From: Mesorhabditis belari
Lineage: Eukaryota; Nematoda; Chromadorea; Rhabditida; Rhabditidae
Assembly: GCA_958450365.1 (NCBI GenBank)
Contig: CAUEEP010000923.1
Span: forward strand, 124,001-188,000
Length of the DNA: 64,000 nucleotides
Reading direction: 5' to 3'
Shown in pieces: positions 33,796-42,783 of this stretch. The number at the start of each line of letters is the position of its first letter. The first letter of the stretch is position 1. The translations under genes were made by a program, and so were the position numbers. Under the pieces are notes generated by a model that worked only from the letters and a program-made list of their open reading frames with translations, did not search any database and had not been told where the DNA came from.

Positions 33796-34179
33796 TTCAG
33801 TTCTTCTTCACTTTATCCGCATTTCTCAAAAACTGTGCAACAGATCGAGATCAAATTTTGGCGTATAATCAATAAAACTTCGATACTTATTAGAAAAAAT
33901 TTGAGAAAAAGTTTAGTTTTTTTCAAAAGTTCGTCCGAAGATCCATCTCATATTCCCCAATACTTTATTCAGGATACGAATGCGCAAAGGTTAATACACA
34001 TGAATTGTACACATATATACGAAAAGGACCAATAGAAAGAAGAATGATATAATGTTTATAATACTTGGGTAGCACAGATAAAGCGAACTATACGGTTCAA
34101 CTAGAACTACAACGTGCTGTGCGTGAGAGAGGAATCGAAGGTTAAGCATTAAGCACCATAAAATCAAGATCAACTAGAA

Positions 34180-36766
34180 CTACAAGGTCACGTCACTTTC
34201 ATCGTACTTCACCAGAAGCGGAATAATCGGATGATCCCTGAAATGAAAGAAGTTCTTATTTTTGTTTTTAAAAGCAAGAGCCCAAAAACAAGACAACTCC
34301 TCACTTGATGTGTACGACGCGAAGTGCCGATTTTGAGAGTGTCATACTGGGGAAATCGCTCCAGCGCGTATTCCTGAAGTCAAAGCGTTCGCACTAAACC
34401 ATAAAAATTACTGGTGGCATTCACAACTTTGGGCCCTTTTCCCAAAGATGTTGACTCTTTCACCTTGTTCGTCGTTCGTGATCCATCAAATCCACCACAC
34501 GCAATCAGCTCCCAGCCAGAGTCCACATTACTGAAGGGCGAAACGGCAAAGTTTGATCGTGTGATTGACATATCGCTCGTCTGGTGCCATTTTCCCTCTC
34601 GAATGTCGCAAAACTCGAGGCTCTTCAAGCGATTTGTTCCATTGTAGCCTAAACGAGCCAGTTCCAAATCAATTATTCAAAAGAATTCGAGTCTAAGATC
34701 AAAGCATACCTCCAACCGCAGCAATCACGTGATCATTGATGGACACAGCGCCGACTCCCGTCCTTCTGGCGTTCATTCGTTGACTCAACTCGTGCCTAAA
34801 CCCAATGGAATCAATTAAAAGCTGCTGTAAACTCAACTTACCATGTGTTATGATGAGGATCATAGATTTCACAAGTGTTGTGAATCTCGACTCCATCGAA
34901 TCCGCCGACACACACCAACTTCCCGTCTTGCATGCGCACAATGGCAGCATCCGATCTAAATGTTTAAAATTCACTTATCAAAAAATACTTTCTTACCTTG
35001 CTCGCTGCATATTTGCCACTCGACACCATTGATTCTCCTGAATTTTGTACACTTCGGCACTTCGCATCCTCGCACTCCCGTTGAAACTAAAACGAGTTGT
35101 TAGTAAGCTTCATAGCACAAAAACTAACCCTCCAGCTGCAAAGATATGATCTTTGTCGTATGCACAAGCGCTAACATAACATCGATGTTCGTTCATTGCT
35201 CCCCGATCTTCCCATTTCTAAACAAAGTTTCTTAAAAAGCACAAAAGTACCACACATACCAAAGTGTCCATGTTGAAAGAGCGAGTGTGTGGAAAATAGT
35301 CGGTGCCGTCAAACCCGCCAACCACAAAGAGTTGACTCCCAACAAGCACCTAAAACCAATCTCTTCTTAATCTCAGTCCAAAAACGCCCACCAATCCATG
35401 ATATGCGCGATGTTGTTCAAGCATGGTGACCGGAGCGGGAATCCATTGCTTCGATCGCTCGTTCCACGTTTCAATGACATTTGTTGGACCCGTCGGTGAC
35501 CAGCCTCCTGAAGTTTACGTAGTTAAAGAAAACTATAAACCACTCACCAAGTGACAGAAGAATGCTTCGTGGGACACGGGCTTTGAACACAAGATTGTGG
35601 GATCTAAACAAATCATAGTCAATGATAAAATGCTAAACATACTTGTCCTCGGCGTTGAAGCGCATGTGCTCATCGGCAAAACTTCGAAATGATGCGGCTT
35701 GTGCGTAATCTTGTGTCTAAACAAGGAGTTGATTTTAAATTTGTAACTTTAAGCGGACAAAAAATGCGAAACCAAACTTACCGCAATCCATCCTTTGACA
35801 GCGGCCGCTTCTTGGTTCGTGGCAATGTTCAAATTCGGTTCCAGCATCAAACGTTCCATTTCAGAGCATGTTAGTTGTTTGTACTCTTCAGTCTCCAACA
35901 ACTAAATCAACAAATGTAACATTGACTGACGTTTAGCGATAAAATTGTTAAAAAGCTTACAACAGGGAAATCCTTGATCATGATGCTCCAGATTTGATGC
36001 GCAAGTGGAACGCTACGCCTTTCAATGAACCTAAAGTTAGAATATTGCAGTAATTGGCAGTAAATAAACCTGTAAACGGCGATGATTCGATCAGCGGTAA
36101 GTTGACGAATGAGTGTATCGGAGAGACGCATCACGAGCTCGTCCATTGACAAATATGTGGCCGTATCGAGCACCTAAACAAAGGGTTTAGAAGATAAAAC
36201 TTGCAAACGATTTCAAAATAAGCACTCACTCGACAAGTCGTCCTGAGTGAGAGTTCATCGAAGTGTTCGCTCGAGTCTCCATTGGCGAGCTTCTCGCATA
36301 GTTGCACACATTGTGTCAAGGCTTCGGCGGTCACGTTCGTGAGGCTAAACAAACAAATATTGACCACTGCTAGAATCGAATGCTTACTTCACGACTCTAT
36401 CCCGTTGTTCGGTCCAGGGTCCATCGAGCAGTGTCCGGAAAAACATCGAACACTCTTCCACCGATTTTCGCGGCAAGTAGACCTAAAGTATAAATGCACT
36501 CTTGCTCTGTGAGCAAAGAATTCAGCCAATACTCATACAAACCAATTTACTATCACCAAACCATCAAAACAAACTAACCACTCGGCTGTCAGCCGTTCTC
36601 ACTTCGATTTGCTCGTTTGCTTGTTCATCTGCAGGAACGGGTAGTGGGAAACGAAAATTAAACGCTCGAGAATCGAAGGATCAAAAAAGAATTACCAATC
36701 AGTGAATTGATCGAGCAACCCTCCTGGGTCGGCGGTCGCACCACCGAGGACTTGCAACTCGTTCAT
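34180..36766 (-). CDS. BTB-BACK-Kelch protein, KLHL10-like Cullin-3 adaptor
   Basis: Predicted substrate receptor of a Cullin-3 ubiquitin ligase. The start at 36766 gives MNELQVLGGATADPGGLLDQ. The BTB part includes EVYLPRKSVEECSMFFRTLL and EQRDRVVKLTNVTAEALTQC; BACK includes DELVMRLSDTLIRQLTADRI and LLETEEYKQLTCSEMERLML. Six Kelch blades follow, each with the GG and W marks: LFVVGGFDGTDYFPHTRSFN, HIFAAGGFNGSARMRSAEVY, LVCVGGFDGVEIHNTCEIYD, IAAVGGYNGTNRLKSLEFCD and ELIACGGFDGSRTTNKCERF among them. The C-terminus is HPIIPLLVKYDESDVTL. About 12 exons with small introns; the exon for KCERFDFRNTRW needs an acceptor at GGTTTAG near 34398. The blade sequences are most like KLHL10, known from testis, but orthology was not tested. 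Confidence 0.88.
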
Positions 36767-36864
36767 CCTGAAACAAAAAATTTTTAAAATAAAAATAAAA
36801 ATTTAACGAGAATTGCACGCAGGACTCTAAATTACCTCAGAAAAAGTCTCCGGACAGGAAAAGG

Positions 36865-37390
36865 CTCATTAAACTCCTTTTGAGCCCTTCTTATAGAAAC
36901 ATTACAGTGAAATACACTATCGAGACAGCGACTTCAAGCCTCTAAAAGTCGGTCTAATACGCATTTTCCCAAGCTGCTCCCCCTACGAAATTCGCGACCT
37001 ACGCAAAAAAAACTACCCCAGAAAAAGTGGTTTTGAAAAAAAGAGAGTGGCCCACCCCAACCACACAAGTACCGTCAATTTAAGTTAGAAAATGGATATT
37101 TCGTGATTAAAAATGATTTTGGCTCTAGTTTTGACCTTGAAAAGTGCCCCAATAGTCGATAGCTTGAGCTCCATATAGTGAAGTACACTATACTAGATAC
37201 GCGCACTTTGAAGCCCCGAAACTCGGCTTAAAACGCCTTTTCTGTCTTATTGTGTTTTTGAATCTATGTATAAAACTACCCCAGAAAAGTGGATTTGAAG
37301 AAAAAAAGTGACCCCCCCAACTTTATTAGTACCAAAAGTTCATTTGAAATCGGAAAGAAATGAAAAATACTTTGGCAACTCAATTCAACA
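36865..37390. repeat. Diverged tandem duplication, about 260-bp unit
   Basis: Two units (about 36865-37125 and 37130-37390) share ordered blocks: AGTGAA(A/G)TACACTAT, a CAAGCC/GAAGCCC stretch, AAACTACCCCAGAAAA(A)GTGG, a GTGGCCCACC/GTGACCCCCC stretch and a TAGTACCAAAA-like end. No exon is supported in this intergenic region; the open frame starting near 37360 has low-complexity Lys/Glu content and no family features. Confidence 0.55.
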
Positions 37391-37778
37391 GAAAGAGTGA
37401 AAAAGAACCCAAAAAAATTAAAGCGCTTACCAAATTGGAGAGAAGAGAAGTCGAGCCAGAAGAAATGATACATTCGAGTGTCGGCCGCGCTATTTATTTG
37501 ATCATTAAATGCAAATTTCCCAAGTCCAATGTAAATTTTGCAAGCAGACAGACTGTGGGAGCTTATAAAAAAGCTTATAAAAAACGGTTTTGTCCAATCT
37601 AAAGGGTTAAACTTTACACCAAAGTAGGTCATTAAAGGTACCTTTAAGAATTGCGACCTTTTTCCAAGAAAATCCTGGGTTGGCGGATTAAACCCTGGTA
37701 AAACTACCGTACCCCTAATTTCTTGTAGAAAATCAAGGGCGAAATTTCATTCTTTTTGCGTATTGCACTGTACTTTGG

Positions 37779-38090
37779 GGAGTGGGACAAATGCGACCTT
37801 TTTTTGCGCACCCGGACATTTGCGCACCTTTTTTTCCGCACCTTGCCCATTACCGCACCTTTTTTCGCGTTTTAAAAAAGCTCTAAAAAGCTAATATTAA
37901 CCAATTTCTATTCCAAAAGTTGTTTTTCTAGGTAATTTTAGGGCGTAGAATCGACATTTTGACATATTAGTGCTTGTGGAAACAAACGGACGGAGTTGTA
38001 CAAAGAGAAAAATCGACAATTTTCTGTAATTTGATCTAGCCGTTTTGTCTTTCAAATTGGTTTCAAATTCAAATTGGTTCAAATTCAAAT
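37779..38090. repeat. Truncated foldback element, family A copy 2
   Basis: It begins GGGAGTGGGACAAATGCGACC and follows copy 1 closely through both T tracts, the TAGGTAATTTTAGGGCGTAG block and the loop, then ends near 38060 in a short TTCAAATT/GGTTTCAAATT tandem. The second arm is missing: the inverted duplication starts at about 38091, so the duplicated segment apparently replaced the right arm. Confidence 0.85.
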
Positions 38091-39497
38091 CTAATATTCA
38101 GGGCCCAGATTTTTCGTTCACGGGGATCACTCATAAAGCCATGTCAGCCAAATGGCACAAAAAGCCGCAAATTTGCGATTGTGTCGGAAAGGTTTGATTT
38201 TGAGGGGTTTCTAAGTGATTTGAGATAATTTTAGATTATTAGCGTTGATTCGAAAGGAGAGTTTGCCTATATCGAGTCACCCAACTGCGGAGGCAAAAAG
38301 GTGAGGTTGCTTTGCTTCTATTACTGTTATTCTTTTGTTTTAGGAAACGGTCTATGCCACTCGAAACACTTTCCGACCGCCGTCGAAAAATCTGAACAAT
38401 GTATGTTTTTGTCTTTCAAATATCCTTTAGTTCTTTTCAGGAAATTAAAAAGAATGACACGGTGACGGCGAGGGCCATTGAACAACATGCGGCCGGGAAT
38501 CAGGGCAATGTCAGATTCAGAACAACCATTTTCACTTTTGGAAGGAACGGTATAGGTGAGTATTTTGAACGATTGCTGATAAATAATTGTTTTTCTATGA
38601 CTATTGTTTCCATAACAACGCAGAGAATTAGCTTTTGTAATTAAAACCTTGCAATTAATCTAATTTGTGCAATGACTCCTCTAGATGCTGATGGTGGGGT
38701 ATACGACAAGACGGCTAAACGGAAAATCCCGGGATTAACCACCGCTTCTCCATCAGTTTCAAGGGTTGCTCTTAAATATTTTCTTTTTAAAATTTAATAT
38801 TTAGCCCCTACAAACATCAGTGCCATGGAAAATTCCGTCAAAAGCCGGCTCCGAATCGATGCGTGGATCATTGTTAAATTCTGGAGTGAACGTGCCTCCA
38901 GCAAATCAAAAGGTGGCAGGATCGTCTGTGTTGACAAAATCTATGTTCATTCCGACCCGTAAGTTTCACAAAATTTTGCTTTGGTTTAAGATTTTTCAAC
39001 TAGGAATAAGTTATGTAAGAGCTGATATGACGAAGCTGATAAATCCCGGGGCAATTGAAGTTTTCAACTAGGAAAATAAAATCTGAAAGTTTTAAGCTTT
39101 TAATTTAGATCCTTCAACCACAGATGAGTATGAAATCGCGTACGAGAAGATCCGTCAACTTAGTCACGCAATCGCTGGCAATCGCTGTAATCATTGTCTC
39201 ACCCGTCGCTTCGATCCGAATCTCAAGCCATGAAATCTTTTAAATTTAGCTTTAAAGCTAGCGTATTTTTACTATTTGTCTTACTTTTATTTTGTTCAAG
39301 TCTTTCAGTTAACGGGTTTTTCCTGGGAAACTTGTCGCAATTGTCGCAATTTTATGCTATTTATTATGAAGTGAACATTGAACGCGTATCTTATAAGAAG
39401 ATCAGTTTTTGGGGAGCTGAGAAAAGGTCTAAGATCTCTTTTGACGATGTTTGATCATTGGTTTCTTTAAAAAATGGATACCTAGATTTTGAGCGCT
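38091..39497 (+). pseudogene. Inverted partial copy of the nested gene (exons 3-9 only)
   Basis: This is the reverse-complement copy of 16815-18338. Exons 3-9 of the unrecognised gene are present from 38102 to the stop at 39231-39233, each with intact splice sites and open frame: SAKWHKKPQICDCVGK, KGEFAYIESPNCGGKK, NDTVTARAIEQHAAGN and DGGVYDKTAKRKIPGL can all be read. A few residues differ, for example SVPWKIPSKAG in place of SVPSKTPSIAG. Exons 1 and 2 and the promoter are absent, so there is no start codon. It lacks about 140 bp that in the donor carry receptor exon 8. It is either a young pseudogene or, because the first acceptor at 38101 is intact, the 3' part of a chimeric gene. Confidence 0.85.
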
Positions 39498-39526
39498 ATT
39501 TATTGATCTAGACCAAGACTCAAACA

Positions 39527-40850
39527 CTACACATTAACGACAAATTTATGCGTGAATCGGTAATTCTTGAGGTTTTTCTCGGTGAAAAGAAGATTTTGGT
39601 AGTTTTTGAGCTCGTAGATAAGGGAAATGATGCAGAGAAGGATAAAAGATGACAAATAGATGGTGACCATTAGCGGTTGGTCGAGCTAAATTGTTGAGTA
39701 AAGTTCTGAAGCTTCTTGCGCTAAAGCTGCTACATTTACCTACTATAACTTTTCTGTATATTGAGCCACAATTGGTTGCTTTGCGAATCCATTTTTCTAG
39801 CCAATTTTGGTCTTGAAAGCTCAAAAACTCTTCACTTACTTTAGTGAAACCCAAATGTCCGAGAAGTTGCGCGAAAATGCCAAAGAAAAGAATCGGCAAG
39901 AAAAGACACTGAAATAGTGTTTTTGGTTTTCTACTTTATCGTAAACTCACCTTATGAACAATGCTCACAATGAGTGGCGGTTTGCGATTAAAGAGAATTC
40001 CCAATAGCAAAAGAAATGAAACGAGACAGCCCACCAATAACATCACCCAAATCATAAAGAGGCCCACGCTAAAATGTGGATACAGTAATGATACCGTATA
40101 AAGTTTAGCTGAATACTTACCGTAAATACTCTAATAGAACGTCACCTCCTCGTACAGTCGCGTAGTCTAACTTCTTTTCAGAAAATAATTTTTTTTCTCA
40201 GCTCCTGGATTTTTCCCAACTACACTTTTGGTACGAAAAAATACTAAAATATCAAGGGCTATCATTTGACATCCAAGCGCACACTATAGCATAAAGCAGC
40301 GCGGAGAATGAGACGTTCAAAGTTAGACTACACGACTGTACGAGAACGGGACGTCCAAAGCTAGACTACACGACTGTACGCCTGTCATTATAGGGGTGGC
40401 GTTCTATTAGAGTATTTACGGTACCCTATCACCTCAAGTTTGGCTATAAACAAACTGTTTTTAACTTTTTAATCCTTCTTTCTTCCTTTCTCTTCCCCCC
40501 CTTGTCTTTCGCTCTTTCTCTTGGTAAGTTAAGGTAGCAGATAGCTCAGTGGTTAGAGCTATTGCCCGGAAAGCAAAAGATCGACGGCTCAATCCCCTCA
40601 CCTAGTTTTTCTATTTTTTCTTGCCAATTCCTTCACTTCTTTATTACGAAGAAATATATGTATGTCTTGATAAGACATACAAAACTCACATAATATCAAT
40701 CTCAACACTTGGGCTCTGAATTTTGTACGCATAAACGATGGAAATGTGATAGACGAGAATACTGTAAGTGAGGAATTGAAGGCCTGCAAGAATCCATAAA
40801 CCAATTCGAAAATAATCGGTCTTCTTGAGATCATCTTCCATTTGCATCAT
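39527..40850 (-). CDS. Small four-helix membrane protein, unrecognised
   Basis: Four exons join in phase to 168 aa: 40690-40850, 39951-40068, 39840-39908, 39527-39685. Each encodes one strong hydrophobic helix: GLWILAGLQFLTYSILVYHI (residues ~18-40), GLFMIWVMLLVGCLVSFLLL, LPILFFGIFAQLLGHLGF and MVTIYLSSFILLCIISLIYE. Loops are short and both ends look cytosolic: the start is MMQMEDDLKKTDYFRI and the tail NLLFTEKNLKNYRFTH then KFVVNV. The layout is like nematode families of small four-pass proteins of unknown role. Its first intron holds a terminal-inverted-repeat element and a tRNA-like sequence. Its stop lies only 30 bp from the edge of the inverted duplication. Confidence 0.7.
40118..40423. 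mobile_element. Terminal-inverted-repeat element, no coding capacity
   Basis: The tips TACCGTAAATACTCTAATAG and the complement CTATTAGAGTATTTACGGTA bound about 306 bp. Inside, CTAGACTACACGACTGTACG occurs near the right arm in two tandem units and once inverted near 40153. The tips resemble those of the 53378-54029 element (TACCGGATTCTCTCTAATAG). Confidence 0.75.
40532..40603 (+). repeat. tRNA-like sequence, probably a pseudogene
   Basis: It has a good A box (TAGCTCAGTGGTTAGAGC) and a B-box-like GGCTCAATCCCC. The anticodon loop would be CCGGAAA (anticodon GGA, serine) but the serine-type long variable arm is absent and the acceptor stem pairs only partly (AGGT/ACCT). It lies in an intron of the four-helix protein gene on the opposite strand. 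Confidence 0.45.
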
Positions 40851-41082
40851 TTTTGTTTGAGGGAAATTTTATCACAAGAGACACATCGACACTTTTGTTT
40901 ACAAATTTGTAATCAGAGCTTTTAGGGGTGAGGGAAAGCTATACAAAAAGTGCTCTATTGAAATGATCATGAGGTTTGTTTTTTTTGAGATTTCATCTAT
41001 TCTGCTTTACAGTAATTTGAAAGTAATTCAAGAGATTTAGGCTATATGCAGAGACGTATGGTAGCTGGACTTTCATATAACT

Positions 41083-41960
41083 AGAGTGTGTTCCTCATAT
41101 ACATTTCAAGTGTCCCCCTTTTGCCCCCCTAAGTGTCCCCCTCAAAGTGTCCCCTTTGTCCCCCTAAAGTGCCCCCCCCCCTAGTATCCCCCTATTTTTT
41201 CATATCAAATCACAACTTTTTGCTCTCCAAATGTGCTTTAAGTTTTTAAATTTTTCATTGATCATTGAGTTTAAAAAGTTAAAGCACATTTGGAGAGCAA
41301 AAAGTTGTGATTTGATATGAAAAAAAATAGGGGGATACTAGGGGGGGGACACTTTAGGGGGACAAAAAGGGGACACTTTGAGGGGGACACTTAGGGGGGC
41401 AAAAGGGGGACACAGGGGAGGGGGGACACTCGAAATGTATAGTTCCTCACGAGTAATGCGTTTTTTAAAACGCACACTTAGGAAAAATTACCGTACTTTT
41501 AGCGAAAATTATTGCAAAAAATTGGGGTAGGCTAATTTCCGCAATTTTATTTGCGCAACTCGTCATAACTTTCTTCTAAGTGAGTCAATCTTTATGATTT
41601 TGGTTTCATTTTGTAGATCTCAATAAGTGTAACAAAATGAAACCAAAATCATAAAGATTGACCAACTTAGAAGAAAGTTATGGCGAGTTGCGCAAAAAAA
41701 TTGCGGAAATTAGCCTATCCCAAAAAGTTGGCGCAAAAAAATCACGAGCCACGACTTATATACGACTCTTTTTAAAGATATTCAACCGTTTAACTGATTT
41801 GGTGGCAAATTCCCGTCAAATGTAAAGATATTCAATTTACTCGATGTGTAAAGAGGATTACTCGTAGTTGCTCGACGAAAAAACGTCGATTAATCGAGTG
41901 AAGAATTACTCATGCAGATTTTACTCGAGTAATTACTTCCTCGCGAGGAACACACTCTAA
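41083..41960. mobile_element. Composite terminal-inverted-repeat element, family B (long copy)
   Basis: The tips AGAGTGTGTTCCTC and GAGGAACACACTCT are inverted repeats about 880 bp apart. Inside are two further palindromes: an inserted C/G-rich foldback (41098-41441) and an AT-rich one at about 41515-41733 (arms with TTTATGATTTTGGTTTCATT and its complement). The right part has several ACTCG/CGAGT short inverted motifs (41840-41950). No protein frame is seen. Confidence 0.75.
41098..41441. mobile_element. Foldback element with 8-bp target duplication, nested in family B
   Basis: It starts TATACATTTCAAGTGTCCCC and ends with GGGGGACACTCGAAATGTATA. The arms are runs of TGTCCCCC-type repeats followed by TTTCATATCAAATCACAACT and its complement, with a short loop near 41255. 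GTTCCTCA is present on both sides (41090-41097 and 41442-41449), an 8-bp target duplication of the kind left by hAT-class transposases. Confidence 0.8.
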
Positions 41961-42054
41961 TCATAACCGTAAGCGTCGGCGTTTAGGCAAAAGTTTACGA
42001 GTGTTTTGAGGTAAAATCTCTAATCTTTCAAGAAATCTGATAAACCAATAAGGG

Positions 42055-42783
42055 TACATCAAAGGAGAGAGAAATGAGAATGGCTATAGATCCCAAGTTT
42101 TCAAGTTTCAAAAGAAAACTTAAACTTTATCCAAGGTCATTTTTCATTTTTTTGTGTTTTGCTCTTATTTCTTTTTTCTAATGTTCCAGACATCTCAAAA
42201 AATGACATACAAGGAGAGAGAAATGAAAGAGAAATGAGAATGACTCTCACACAGTTCATTATCGACAAAGTCACCAAAAAATTATGGCCAAATTGATTCT
42301 CGTTTCACTTTTAATAGTAAGTGATAGCAGCTTGATAATTAAAATAAATTGATAATTAAAATTTGAAGAGCTTTAAAGCGTACAAAACTTCAAGTGCCTT
42401 GAAGTTTTGTACGCTTTAAAGCTCTTCAAATTTCAATTGACACATAATTTTTGATTTCTTTTTAAATAAATTTTAGTTATCAATAGTTAAATAAGCGTCA
42501 ATCGATCGTCAAATTTTCATAGACCTTTGATGTAGATCAAAGGTACATCAAAGGACCTTTGATGTAGATGTAGATGTACCTTTGATGTAGATGTAGATGT
42601 ACCTTTGATGTAGATGTAGATGTACCTTTGATGTAGATGTAGATGTACCTTTGATGTAGATGTAGATGTACCTTTGATGTAGATCAAAGGTACATCAAAG
42701 GAGAGAGAAATGAGAATGGCTATAGATCCCAAGTTTTCAAGTTTCAAAAGAAAATTTAAACTTTATCCAAGGTCATTTTTTTT
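42055..42783 (+). repeat. Direct repeats of ~95 bp flanking a hairpin and a GATGTA minisatellite
   Basis: CATCAAAGGAGAGAGAAATG through TATCCAAGGTCATTTTT occurs at 42055-42150 and again at 42690-42783 with few changes. A third, shorter block (GGAGAGAGAAATGAAAGAG) is at 42212. Between them, at 42525-42690, a 23-24 bp unit (CCTTTGATGTAGATGTAGATGTA) is repeated about six times and bounded by inverted ATCAAAGGTACATCAAAGG blocks. Confidence 0.85.

Noticed and set aside
37360..37602. 80-aa Lys/Glu-rich frame as an upstream exon for the duplicated gene copy
   Set aside because: No donor in a phase matching the acceptor at 38101, and it overlaps a diverged tandem duplication.
42517..42747. 76-aa frame with repeated TSTSKVHLHLHQ
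   Set aside because: Translation of a 23-24 bp minisatellite.
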